Shown here: piece after piece, positions 1 to 7,624 of the stretch
Layout of the letters: every line of letters begins with the position of its first letter
How positions within the stretch are numbered: position 1 is the first letter of the stretch
Origin: Prevotellaceae bacterium
GTDB taxonomy: Bacteria; Bacteroidota; Bacteroidia; Bacteroidales; UBA932
Assembly (NCBI GenBank): GCA_031287815.1
Contig: JAITSM010000145.1
Coordinates: 1 to 21,523, forward strand
Reading direction: 5' to 3'
DNA: 21,523 nt
The notes under the pieces: model-generated
Seen by the model: the letters and a program-made list of their open reading frames with translations, nothing else
What the model was told of the DNA's origin: nothing
The model's database searches: none
Position numbers and translations under genes: made by a program

Positions 1-67
1 CTGTTTTCAAACACAAACCAATCTTATAAAACAACCCCCTGCTGCGATTTTTTGTTCACTGCCATTT

Positions 68-101
68 ATTGCAGAAGTTTTTAATAAACGTTTTCTGCAA
101 T
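68..101. repeat. 9-bp perfect inverted repeat
   Basis: ATTGCAGAA (68-76) and TTCTGCAAT (93-101) are exact reverse complements with 16 nt between them. In the proposed minus-strand leader this would be one of several hairpins. Confidence 0.6.
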
Positions 102-155
102 TTGTCCCTTTAACTTTTATGGTGATTTCTTTCCTTGTTCCACTAAAAAACCAAA

Positions 156-238
156 AGTGGAAATGGGTGTTATACTTATTATACATCGAGGTTGTGGAAA
201 ACCCACACAGCGAATAAGTATAACGACCCACATCCACT
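156..238. repeat. Long imperfect inverted repeat
   Basis: The arms are 156-180 and 213-238. They share the perfect 12-bp block GTTATACTTATT (169-180) / AATAAGTATAAC (213-224), then TGGGT/ACCCA with one bulged base, then AGTGG/CCACT after a 3-nt mismatch. The 32-nt loop holds a DnaA-box-like TGTGGAAAA. Either strand could form a long hairpin. Confidence 0.75.
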
Positions 239-290
239 CTTGGTGTAGCCGCTTTTACTTATTATTCACACTGTGTTGAAATTTTCCACA
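193..290. other. DnaA-box-like cluster (weak origin candidate)
   Basis: TTATTCACA (262-270) matches the DnaA box TTATNCACA exactly. TTTTCCACA occurs at 282-290 and in the opposite orientation at 193-201, each one mismatch from TTATCCACA. The two TTTTCCACA copies are each followed by an inverted TACATCGA block (182-189 and 293-300). AT-rich sequence lies at 325-420. No dnaA gene is present, so origin function is only a possibility. Confidence 0.3.
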
Positions 291-349
291 TTTCGATGTA
301 TGTGCAGAATAAAAGTTAAAGCGATATATTTTTTATATCCTTTTCAAAA

Positions 350-361
350 TGTCAAAGAGCA
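350..361 (-). promoter_or_regulatory. boxA-like antitermination element
   Basis: Minus-strand TGCTCTTTGACA differs at one position from the E. coli rrn boxA TGCTCTTTAACA, which NusB/NusE binds to keep polymerase running through long untranslated RNA. It lies just after the promoter at 376-406, which is the expected place for an rRNA leader element. Confidence 0.6.
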
Positions 362-375
362 AGTAATAACCGGTG

Positions 376-406
376 CAAATATAATCACATTTTTTTAAAT
401 TCCAAA
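376..406 (-). promoter_or_regulatory. Bacteroidetes-type promoter reading left
   Basis: On the minus strand, TTTG (403-406) is followed after 19 nt by TATATTTG (376-383). This matches the Bacteroidetes primary sigma consensus TTTG-N19-21-TAnnTTTG in both boxes and in spacing. It is the best-formed promoter in the window. Confidence 0.7.
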
Positions 407-653
407 TTTTTTTAATGAGGATTCAGGGTCGACGGATATAAAATTTTTGGATAGTTGTTTAGCGGCAGAAAACTTTCCCACCGTACAAAAAATGGCGCCC
501 AACTTATTGAAAAAAGATAGTGGAAAAGAATCCCTCCGTTCTACACAATTAAAAGCGGGGTGGAGCAAAGACTTCCTCTTAGAACTTATCAAAATCTAAA
601 TGCGTCGACTCTGTCACCCATCACCCTGAAACTTTCAACTGAAAGAAATTTGT
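407..653. other. Gene-free stretch with no recognised feature
   Basis: Short open frames on both strands have no recognisable domain, signal peptide or good start context. The stretch separates the leftward promoter at 376-406 from the rightward promoter at 654-661. Confidence 0.5.
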
Positions 654-661
654 TATATTTG
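654..661 (+). promoter_or_regulatory. -7 box upstream of the NupG-family gene
   Basis: TATATTTG matches TAnnTTTG and lies 22 nt before the ATG at 684. No clear -33 TTTG is visible at the usual spacing. Confidence 0.5.
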
Positions 662-683
662 CAGAATAAAAAAAAACGGTACC

Positions 684-1910
684 ATGATGTTGAAATTCCG
701 TCTTACGATTGTGCAGTTCCTCGAGTTTTTTATTTGGGGGGCGTGGTTAATTTCCTTTGGAAACTATATGTCCCATCTGGGGATGGGTGATAAAATAGGG
801 ACTTTGTTCGCTACGGCGGGTATCGCGTCCTTTATTATGCCGACCATTGTGGGAATCATAGCCGACCGGTGGGTCAATTCCGAAAGGCTGTTCGGCCTTT
901 TGCACCTGCTGGGGGCCTGCTGCCTGTTTATGGCTTCCCGCGCTACCGATTTCCCGTCGCTGTACCTTTTTATGTTTTTGAACGCCCTGTTTTTTATGCC
1001 TACTATCGGGTTGAGCTATTCCATTTGCTATAGCGTGATGGCGAAAAACAATATGGATACCGTGCGGGAGTTCCCGCCGATTCGCGTATGGGGAACGGTG
1101 GGGTTTATCGTGGCGATGTGGGTAGTGAACCTTGCCGGGTGGGGCACCAGCTCCCACCAGTTGTTGCTGGCGAGCGGCACAGCCCTGTTCCTCGCCCTGT
1201 ATGCGTTCACCCTGCCGCCGTCACCGCCGACACGGGCGCAAAAAGGCAGTTCGCTGATGTCTACTTTGGGGTTGGATGCGCTGGTATTGCTGAAAGAAAA
1301 GCGGATGGCAATATTTTTTCTCTTTGCCGTATTGCTGGGCGTTTGCCTGCAAATAACCAATTCTTACGGCAGCACTTTTATCAATAGCTTTGCGGCGCAG
1401 TATCCCGGTTCGTTTGCGGTCAAATACAATAATATCTTTTTGTCCATTTCCCAAATCTCCGAAGCGTTGTTTATACTGGCTATTCCGTTTTTTCTCCGTC
1501 GGTTCGGGATAAAAATCGTTATGCTGATGAGCCTGTGCGCATGGATGCTGCGTTTCGGGCTGTTCGGCATCGGCGATCCCGGCGCGGGAATGGCCTGGCT
1601 CACGCTGTCGATGATTGTATACGGCATGGCATTCGATTTCTTCAATATTTCGGGCTCGCTCTTTATTGAAAGGGAAACGCCCGCCAAATTCCGCGCCAGC
1701 GCGCAGGGCATGTTGATGATGGTAACGAACGGGCTGGGCGCTATTCTCGGCAACTACGGCGCCGAAATGGTCATCAACCGTTTTGTCAATAATACCGCCT
1801 CCTCCGGCTGGCCAACGGCATGGTTTATTTTCGCCGCCTACGCGCTGGTGATTGCCATCGCCTTTGCCGTATTTTTCAGGTATAAACACGAGAGGGAGTT
1901 AAAAGGATGA
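684..1910 (+). CDS. Nucleoside:H+ symporter family MFS transporter (NupG/XapB-like)
   Basis: A 408-residue inner-membrane protein with about 12 hydrophobic segments, the normal length for the Nuc_H_symport branch of the major facilitator superfamily. It resembles E. coli NupG along its N-terminal half, including the block FPPIRVWGT at residues 130-138. It probably imports nucleosides with protons; the exact substrate cannot be read from sequence. Two adjacent ATGs (684 and 687) give Met-Met, so the start is ambiguous by one codon. A TATATTTG box lies just upstream. The last codons (Gly, stop) fall inside the first unit of the GGATGA tandem array that runs into the next gene. Family assignment is firm; the individual member (nupG, xapB or other) is not resolved. 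Confidence 0.85.
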   Translation: MMLKFRLTIVQFLEFFIWGAWLISFGNYMSHLGMGDKIGTLFATAGIASFIMPTIVGIIADRWVNSERLFGLLHLLGACCLFMASRATDFPSLYLFMFLNALFFMPTIGLSYSICYSVMAKNNMDTVREFPPIRVWGTVGFIVAMWVVNLAGWGTSSHQLLLASGTALFLALYAFTLPPSPPTRAQKGSSLMSTLGLDALVLLKEKRMAIFFLFAVLLGVCLQITNSYGSTFINSFAAQYPGSFAVKYNNIFLSISQISEALFILAIPFFLRRFGIKIVMLMSLCAWMLRFGLFGIGDPGAGMAWLTLSMIVYGMAFDFFNISGSLFIERETPAKFRASAQGMLMMVTNGLGAILGNYGAEMVINRFVNNTASSGWPTAWFIFAAYALVIAIAFAVFFRYKHERELKG

Positions 1911-2000
1911 AAAAGGATGAAGGGGATGAAAAAGGATGAAAAGGGATGAAAAAGGATGAAAAAAGGATGAAAAAAGATGAAAGATGATGAAAAAAGATGA
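1901..2000 (+). repeat. Tandem GGATGAAAA-type array spanning a gene junction
   Basis: About nine degenerate units of 9-11 nt (AAAAGGATGA and variants such as AGGGGATGA and AAAAAAGATGA) run from the stop codon of the transporter into the first codons of the PASTA gene. Each unit contains ATG, TGA and often a purine-rich AGGA, so start-like and stop-like signals are iterated between the two genes. Confidence 0.85.
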
Positions 2001-2817
2001 ATTGTTGGAAATAGAGGCGCCGGTGAAAAAAAATGCAGCAAAAAAGCCGGAAGGATTTATGATGCGGCTATGGAAGAATTTCCTGTTCCGGAATATCGTG
2101 TATGCGGCAGTGGGCTTGCTGCTGCTGGTTTTTCTTGTCAATTTTAGTTTGTTGCTCCTGACGCAGCATAACCGTACTTTCCCTGTGCCCGACTTTTCGG
2201 GAATGACGCTGGAAGAAGCCCTTGCCATAAAGGAAGCAAAACATTTACGGTTGGAAATAATCGATTCGGTATATGTAGCGCATCGCCCGCGCGGCGCCAT
2301 TTTTCGGCAGCTGCCGGAGCCGGAAACGGCGGTAAAAAAGAACCGCCGCGTGCTGCTGACCATTAATGCCCATTCGCCACGCAAAGTTACGGCGCCGGAA
2401 GTAGTCGGCTATTCGTTACGGCAGGCGAAGGCGGTGTTGCTGTCGCAAGGGCTGGCGGTAGGAAAATTGAACTACGAACCGGATATTGCGACCAACAATG
2501 TACTGGCACAATACTACAATGGGCGGGTTATCCGGGAAGGCAGCGAATTAAATGCCGGCAGCGAAATTGATTTGGTGCTGGGGCGGAACCTTGAATCCGG
2601 GCAGCGCACCGTCATCCCTTCCGTTACGGGATTATCCGCCGAGGCGGCAAAAGATGTGCTGCTGGATAATTCCCTGAATTGCGAGCTGCATTACGATAAA
2701 TCCGTCAAAAATTATGCGGATTCGCTCGCGGCGCACGTGTACCGCCAAATGCCCTCCGCCTCGCCGTCCAATGTATGGAATCTGGGTACCACCGTAGAAT
2801 TGTACCTGAAACCTTAA
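1984..2817 (+). CDS. PASTA-domain membrane protein
   Basis: 277 residues: a short basic cytoplasmic tail, one transmembrane helix (about 38-60), then three PASTA repeats (about 65-128, 134-200 and 208-276) each opening with a proline-containing P.F/P.V..Y/P.V.G segment. PASTA domains bind peptidoglycan stem peptides or beta-lactams, so this is probably an envelope-facing anchor protein. There is no kinase or transpeptidase domain, unlike PknB-type kinases or PBP2x. The start lies in the GGATGA array: ATG 1984 is followed directly by ATG 1987. rluD begins 19 nt after the stop; I recall the PASTA-rluD pair as common in Bacteroidetes. Its specific role is not known to me. Confidence 0.85.
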   Translation: MMKKDELLEIEAPVKKNAAKKPEGFMMRLWKNFLFRNIVYAAVGLLLLVFLVNFSLLLLTQHNRTFPVPDFSGMTLEEALAIKEAKHLRLEIIDSVYVAHRPRGAIFRQLPEPETAVKKNRRVLLTINAHSPRKVTAPEVVGYSLRQAKAVLLSQGLAVGKLNYEPDIATNNVLAQYYNGRVIREGSELNAGSEIDLVLGRNLESGQRTVIPSVTGLSAEAAKDVLLDNSLNCELHYDKSVKNYADSLAAHVYRQMPSASPSNVWNLGTTVELYLKP

Positions 2818-2836
2818 CCTCTAAATTATTTACCAT

Positions 2837-3868
2837 TTGAATACTTTACCCGTAGAACCGTTGGTCGAAAAGGAACAGGCGGAAGCGCAACGCCTGTTTG
2901 AGCATTTTCATTTTGTGGTGGACGAAGGGCAGTCGCCCGTCCGTATTGACAAATACCTTGCGGCGCACATCGAAGGAATGTCGCGAAGCCGCATACAGCT
3001 GGCGGCTACCGCCAACTATATCCTGGTAAACCAGCAACCGGTGAACGTCAGTTATCGGGTAAAACCCGGCGACGAGATAAGTATTGTGATGCCTTACCGC
3101 AGGCGCGGAATAGAAGTTATTCCCGAAAATATTCCACTGGATATTATGTACGAGGATGAGGCCTTAATCGTCATCAATAAACCGGCGGGCATGGTGGTGC
3201 ATCCCGGGCACGGCAACTATACCGGCACCATGCTCAATGCGCTGAGGCATTATTTGCAGGCAAAAGACGAAACCTATTATTTGGTACACCGTATCGACAA
3301 GGACACCTCAGGCATTCTGGTGGTGGCGAAAACGACGGAAGCGCAAGTGTTTTTGGCCAACCAGTTTTTTTACCATACCTCCAAACGGATTTATGTAGCG
3401 CTGGTGTGGGGCAACATGCAGGACGACGAGGGAACGGTTACTGCCAATGTCGGGCGCGACCCCATCGACCGCATGTGCTTCACGGTCTTTGACGATGAAA
3501 CGCAGGGACGCCATGCGGTAACGCACTACAGCGTATTGGAGCGTTTCGGCTATGTCACCCTCCTGGAATGCCGCCTGGAAACCGGCCGCACGCACCAGAT
3601 ACGGGTACACATGAACCATATCGGGCACCCCCTCTTCAACGACGAACGCTATGGCGGCGACGCTATCCGCAAAGGAACGGTATTTTCCAAATACAAACAG
3701 TTTATCACAAACTGCTTTGAGATAATGCCGCGCCAGGCGCTGCACGCGCGGCTGCTGGGGTTTATCCATCCCCTCAGCAAAGAAGAAATGATTTTTGAAA
3801 CGCCCCTGCCGGAAGACTTTACCAAAGTAATTGAAAAATGGCGAAACTATAAACACAGTGAAGAGTGA
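2837..3868 (+). CDS. rluD: RluD-family 23S rRNA pseudouridine synthase
   Basis: 343 residues. An S4 RNA-binding domain (about 34-80) is followed by the RluA/RluD catalytic domain. The motif HRIDKDTSG at 151-159 holds the catalytic Asp154, and the nucleotide-pocket region INKPAGMVVHPG lies at 113-124. By family it makes pseudouridines in helix 69 of 23S rRNA. The start is probably TTG at 2837: an in-frame TAA sits at 2822 and the first in-frame ATG is inside the S4 domain, while the acidic N-terminal tail before S4 is normal for the family. The final residues Ser-Glu-Glu-stop are encoded by AGTGAAG heptamers (3857-3891). Confidence 0.9.
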   Translation: MNTLPVEPLVEKEQAEAQRLFEHFHFVVDEGQSPVRIDKYLAAHIEGMSRSRIQLAATANYILVNQQPVNVSYRVKPGDEISIVMPYRRRGIEVIPENIPLDIMYEDEALIVINKPAGMVVHPGHGNYTGTMLNALRHYLQAKDETYYLVHRIDKDTSGILVVAKTTEAQVFLANQFFYHTSKRIYVALVWGNMQDDEGTVTANVGRDPIDRMCFTVFDDETQGRHAVTHYSVLERFGYVTLLECRLETGRTHQIRVHMNHIGHPLFNDERYGGDAIRKGTVFSKYKQFITNCFEIMPRQALHARLLGFIHPLSKEEMIFETPLPEDFTKVIEKWRNYKHSEE

Positions 3869-3891
3869 AGGGTGAAGAGTGAAGGGTAATG
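3857..3891 (+). repeat. AGTGAAG heptamer array over the rluD stop
   Basis: AGTGAAG, AGTGAAG, GGTGAAG, AGTGAAG, GGTAATG in exact 7-nt phase. The rluD stop (TGA, 3866-3868) lies in the second unit. No GGCGCC core is present here. The rest of the gap to 4039 is A-rich and shows no clear promoter or terminator. Confidence 0.75.
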
Positions 3892-4039
3892 AATTATGAA
3901 TTGTCGCCCTCCTTAATCTCCTTAACGCTCCTTAAAGCCCTAACCTCTTCCCCGGGCAAAGTAAGAATGAAATGAAGCAAGCAAAGAACAAAATGAGCCG
4001 AACAAAGTAAACAATAAATAGACTAAAAAATAATAATTT

Positions 4040-4786
4040 GTGAACATAACGCATAAACAATTAGTAGTAGAAAATTTACTCTCCTCCTATACGGACGCAG
4101 GGACGGGGCGCGCCCTTATCCTGTTGCACGGCTGGGGCTGCCACTCGGGTACCTTTAAAGACCTGCAATCGGCATTGTCGGAAAAATACAGGGTGATTGC
4201 AGTAGATTTTCCCGGCTTCGGCAGAAGCGAAGAGCCGGAAGAAATATGGGGCTGCAGGGAATATGCGCAGTGGACGCAACGGTTTCTTCAAAAATTAAAC
4301 ATCCCCTCGCCCTTGATGCTGGGGCATTCCTTTGGCGGAAGAGTGGCGCTGGTTTTAAATTCCCTCCTCCCTGTTTCCGGGCTGGTCCTGACCGGCAGCG
4401 CCGGGCTGAAAGCGGCCAACCATGCGCCAAAGAAATCGCCGGCGCGCTACCTGCCTGCATGCTTAAAGAAAGGCCTGTTGCGCGATATTTTTATTCAACT
4501 CGCCGGGTCGGACGATTATAAACGCGCTTCGCCCCGGATGAGGGAAGTGCTGAAAAAAGTTATAGCCGAAGACCTGCGCCCGTTTGCGGAGAAAATAACT
4601 GTTCCCACGCTCTTGATTTGGGGCGAAAACGATCAGGAAACCCCTGTGGCGGCAGGCGAAGATTTTCACGCAACCATCCCCTCTTCCACACTGGAAATAA
4701 TGACGGATTGCGGACATTACGCTTTTCTGGAAAACAAAAATGTGTTTTTGGATTTAATCACTAAATTTTGGGAAACCAATGATTGA
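4040..4786 (+). CDS. Alpha/beta hydrolase fold protein
   Basis: 248 residues with a complete alpha/beta-hydrolase triad: nucleophile Ser97 in GHSFGG (95-100), acid Asp198 in GEND (195-198) and His226 in CGHY. HGWG at 30-33 supplies the oxyanion-hole region. No signal peptide is seen, so it is probably cytoplasmic. The start is GTG at 4040. The gene overlaps the next by 8 nt (ATG at 4779, stop at 4786), implying translational coupling with the MurF-like ligase. The context suggests action on a peptidoglycan precursor or a lipid-linked intermediate, but the fold covers esterases, thioesterases and peptidases, so the substrate is unknown. Confidence 0.85.
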   Translation: MNITHKQLVVENLLSSYTDAGTGRALILLHGWGCHSGTFKDLQSALSEKYRVIAVDFPGFGRSEEPEEIWGCREYAQWTQRFLQKLNIPSPLMLGHSFGGRVALVLNSLLPVSGLVLTGSAGLKAANHAPKKSPARYLPACLKKGLLRDIFIQLAGSDDYKRASPRMREVLKKVIAEDLRPFAEKITVPTLLIWGENDQETPVAAGEDFHATIPSSTLEIMTDCGHYAFLENKNVFLDLITKFWETND

Positions 4787-6353
4787 AATAATCAACGGCC
4801 TTGCAGCCCTCTTCCTGTTTATTTACCTGATGCTGGTACTGAAAAAAGAATTGCACATGCTGCAATTAAATTCTTACTTCAACGCCCGCTATATTAAATG
4901 GCTTAAAGAAAACCGCCGGAAATATTTTGATATACGGAAATTAGTCGCAAGTTTACTCTTCCTGTCATACGCTTTTGGATATTTTTGGTTGTTTGCAACA
5001 GGCGCTATGCTCTTGTCCGGCATAGGCAGTTTCGTACTGCTGAAACAAAAAGCGAAAAAGAAATTAGACTTCACCAAACGGGCGGTAAGGCTATTCATCA
5101 TGGAATTATCGCTGGCGATAGCCCTGCTTGTTGCTATTTGGGCGACAACGCAGGATAGGGGATATGTGGCGGCGACCTTCGCTTTGATCCTATTCTTTTC
5201 GTTCCTCCTAATTATCATTGCCAATACGTTGCTACGGCCACTGGAAACCGCCATTAACCGGTGGTATGTCAACGACGCCAAAAAGAAAATCAACAACTAC
5301 CCCCGCCTGACGGTCATCGCCATCACCGGCAGCTACGGCAAAACCAGCGTGAAACATTTTTTACAAAGCATCCTCTCGGAGCAGTACAGCGTGTTGATTA
5401 CGCCCGGAAGCTTCAATACCACTTTGGGCGTCGTCCGCACCATTCGCGAGCAGTTGAAGCCGATACACGAGGCCTTCATCGTAGAAATGGGCGCTAAAAA
5501 AACCGGCGATGTAGCGGAGATTTGTAATATCGTCCGGCCGAAATATGGCGTTATCACAGCCATAGGCCCGCAACATTTGGAAACTTTCGGCACCATAGAG
5601 CAGGTGAAAAAAGCGAAAATGGAAATCCTCTCCGCCCTGCCGGCAACCGGCAGGGGGTTTGTCAATGCTGCCGGCATCGCCCCCGGCGACATTCCGCCGG
5701 AAGCCAAAGCCCCAACGCTTTCTTTCGGCGTAGAGCGGGAGGCGGACTATTGCGCCCGGAATATTACTTATACCATGCGGGGAATGGCTTTCGACGTCTA
5801 TCGGAAGGAAGAAAAGCTCCTGGCGCTTGAAACCACGCTGCTGGGGGAACACAACGTATCAAATTTGTTGGTCTGTTGCGCCGTTGCCCTCACGCTGGGG
5901 CTGGAGAAATACCAGATAGTAAAAGCCGTCAAGGGGATTCGCGCCGTAGCGCACCGGCTGGAAATAAAAAACCTGCCCAACGGAATCACCATAATCGACG
6001 ATGCATTTAATTCCAATCCGGTGGGCTCGAGAATGGCGCTGGAAGCGTTGAAACGCATGGAAGGGAAAAGGAAAATCGTCATCACGCCCGGTATGATTGA
6101 ACTGGGACAGGAAGAAGCAAAACTGAATTATGCCTTTGGGCAGGCCATCGCCAAAAACTGTGATATCGCCGTGCTGGTGGGTATTCACCGTACCCGGCCG
6201 ATTCAGGAAGGCATTAAATCCGCCGGCTTCCCGCCGGAAAATTTAAAAGTTTGCAAAAACCTGACGGAAGCGAACGGTTACGTAAAAAGCATTATGCAGC
6301 AAGGCGACGTGGTGCTGTACGAAAATGATTTACCGGATACATTTAACGAATAA
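4779..6353 (+). CDS. Membrane-anchored MurF-like Mur ligase
   Basis: 524 residues. The first ~155 are a hydrophobic region with about five membrane segments (about 5-22, 56-72, 74-89, 104-121 and 130-152) in place of the usual MurF N-terminal substrate domain. The Mur ligase core follows: P-loop GSYGKTS (184-190), EMG (236-238), GPQHLE (263-268), a lysine in VKKAK (276-280) where the carbamylated residue is expected, GEHNVSN (356-362), HRLE (392-395) and DDAFNSNP (407-414). The core most resembles MurF, which adds D-Ala-D-Ala to UDP-MurNAc-tripeptide. Losing the nucleotide-substrate domain and gaining membrane helices suggests a membrane-bound acceptor (inference). PgsB/CapB is another membrane-tethered Mur ligase, but this protein looks closer to MurF. 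It is followed after 12 nt by a D-Ala-D-Ala ligase gene. Confidence 0.8.
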   Translation: MIEIINGLAALFLFIYLMLVLKKELHMLQLNSYFNARYIKWLKENRRKYFDIRKLVASLLFLSYAFGYFWLFATGAMLLSGIGSFVLLKQKAKKKLDFTKRAVRLFIMELSLAIALLVAIWATTQDRGYVAATFALILFFSFLLIIIANTLLRPLETAINRWYVNDAKKKINNYPRLTVIAITGSYGKTSVKHFLQSILSEQYSVLITPGSFNTTLGVVRTIREQLKPIHEAFIVEMGAKKTGDVAEICNIVRPKYGVITAIGPQHLETFGTIEQVKKAKMEILSALPATGRGFVNAAGIAPGDIPPEAKAPTLSFGVEREADYCARNITYTMRGMAFDVYRKEEKLLALETTLLGEHNVSNLLVCCAVALTLGLEKYQIVKAVKGIRAVAHRLEIKNLPNGITIIDDAFNSNPVGSRMALEALKRMEGKRKIVITPGMIELGQEEAKLNYAFGQAIAKNCDIAVLVGIHRTRPIQEGIKSAGFPPENLKVCKNLTEANGYVKSIMQQGDVVLYENDLPDTFNE

Positions 6354-6365
6354 ATATTATAAGTC

Positions 6366-7550
6366 ATGAAAAAAAACATTGGCATCTTTTTTGGCGGCCG
6401 CTCGGTGGAACATGAAATATCTGTTATCTCCGCCCTGCAAGTAATTAAAATGATGGACAAGGAAAATTACAATGCCGTCCCCATATATGTAACGAAGGAC
6501 GGCGGCTGGTACACCGGGAACTGGTTAAAATTCATTGACAATTTCAGGAACTATAAAGAACTGATAAAGCATAGCCGGAGAATCGTCCCCTCGCTGGATG
6601 CGAACGACGGCACGTTGTTTGTTTACCCTCGCGGGATATGGAAAAGAAGCAAGGCCGTAGCGAAAATCGACGTGGCTTTCCCGGTGTTTCACGGCGCGTA
6701 TGGCGAAGACGGCTGTTTCCAGGGACTATTTGAAATTATGAACCTGCCCTACGTAGGGTCAAATGTGATAGCGTCGGCCGTTTGCATGAGCAAGGCTTTT
6801 ACAAAAGAAATAGCTAAAGCCATTGCTGTCCCCGTTCTGGACTACTATGCGCTGGATGCCGCCCGGTGGTTTGGCGACAAAGAAAATGAAATAAAGCGCA
6901 TCGCCGCCCGGTTTGCATTTCCGCTCATCGTGAAGCCCGACAATTTGGGCTCGAGCATCGGCGTCAGCAAGGCCGCCAACGGGCAGGAACTGGAGAATGC
7001 CGTTGAACTGGCGGCGGTGTATTCCGACGCCATCGTGATAGAAAAATGCGTAACCGCTATCAAGGAAATCAACTGTTCGGTGATGTCCACCGTCCGAGGC
7101 GTGGAAGTTTCCGAATGTGAAGAGCCGGTCATTACGCCCGACAAACTGTTGAGTTTTGATGATAAATATTTGTCTTCATCCGCTTCCACCGAAGGAATGG
7201 CGGGTACAAAAAGGAAAATCCCCGCCGGTATTCCCGATTCCCTGAAAAAGGAAATACAGGATTATGCGGCAAAAATTTTCCGCTATTTAGGCTGTTCCGG
7301 CGTGGCGAGGATAGATTTTATTCTGGATACTGCCGAAAACAAAGTTTATCTAAACGAAATAAATACCATTCCCGGCTCGCTGGCTTTTTACCTCTGGGAA
7401 GCCACCGGCAAGAAGTTTACCGCCCTCCTCACGGAAATGATAGAGCATTCGGTAAAACGTTTTGCCAAAAACAACAAGTTAAAAAAATCCATTGACACCA
7501 ATGTCCTCTTCCATGTGGACGGCAATAAACTCTCGGGAAAGTTGAGTTGA
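6366..7550 (+). CDS. ddl: Atypical D-alanine-D-alanine ligase (ATP-grasp)
   Basis: 394 residues, longer than most Ddl proteins (about 306 in E. coli DdlB). Conserved Ddl residues: Glu15 (DdlB E15), the glycine-rich loop KPDNLGSSIGVSK (190-202), Lys267-Tyr268 (DdlB K215-Y216), and Arg315, Asp317, Glu331 and Asn333 (DdlB R255, D257, E270, N272). Tyr268 fits a D-Ala acceptor rather than the His of VanA-type D-lactate ligases. The segment after Asn333 reads NTIPGSLAFYLWE, where DdlB has the serine-rich second D-Ala subsite, so Tyr342 falls at the place of Ser281. A ~25-residue tail (370-394) is extra. It is unlike the Bacteroides Ddl I remember and resembles clostridial-type enzymes. It probably supplies a dipeptide to the adjacent MurF-like ligase. 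Confidence 0.85.
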   Translation: MKKNIGIFFGGRSVEHEISVISALQVIKMMDKENYNAVPIYVTKDGGWYTGNWLKFIDNFRNYKELIKHSRRIVPSLDANDGTLFVYPRGIWKRSKAVAKIDVAFPVFHGAYGEDGCFQGLFEIMNLPYVGSNVIASAVCMSKAFTKEIAKAIAVPVLDYYALDAARWFGDKENEIKRIAARFAFPLIVKPDNLGSSIGVSKAANGQELENAVELAAVYSDAIVIEKCVTAIKEINCSVMSTVRGVEVSECEEPVITPDKLLSFDDKYLSSSASTEGMAGTKRKIPAGIPDSLKKEIQDYAAKIFRYLGCSGVARIDFILDTAENKVYLNEINTIPGSLAFYLWEATGKKFTALLTEMIEHSVKRFAKNNKLKKSIDTNVLFHVDGNKLSGKLS

Positions 7551-7624
7551 GGGTAAGGCATTCCGGTGATAGGCTTTAAACTTTTATGAGGCATTTACCC
7601 TGCAACCTATATGAAAAAAAGTCG

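Larger units (their letters stand above)
1..369 (-). other. Probable untranslated leader of a minus-strand transcript leaving the window (rRNA-operon leader candidate)
   Basis: No convincing protein gene is seen here. The minus strand has a well-formed promoter at 376-406 and, about 10 nt after the expected transcription start, a boxA-like element (350-361), followed by AT-rich sequence with several inverted repeats running to the left edge. A promoter, boxA and a structured non-coding leader are typical of rRNA operons and some other untranslated transcripts. The 16S gene itself would lie outside the window, so this assignment is inference. Confidence 0.45.

Noticed and set aside
7..237. 76-residue minus-strand open frame
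   Set aside because: It lies inside the proposed leader and over the long inverted repeat, with no recognisable domain and no protein-like composition.
395..592. 65-residue minus-strand open frame upstream of the transporter
   Set aside because: It starts upstream of the leftward promoter and shows no recognisable motif; A+T-rich chance frame.
560..790. 76-residue plus-strand open frame
   Set aside because: It overlaps the real transporter start in another frame and crosses its promoter box.
1984..2817. PASTA serine/threonine kinase or penicillin-binding protein
   Set aside because: The cytoplasmic part is only ~37 residues, and there is no kinase or transpeptidase domain.
4779..6353. PgsB/CapB poly-gamma-glutamate synthase
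   Set aside because: It shares a membrane-tethered Mur core, but the motifs DDAFNSNP and GEHNVSN and the adjacent ddl fit MurF better, and no capA/capC partner is present.
6366..7550. VanA-type D-Ala-D-lactate resistance ligase
   Set aside because: Lys267-Tyr268 is the D-Ala-D-Ala signature, and no vanH or vanX gene is adjacent.
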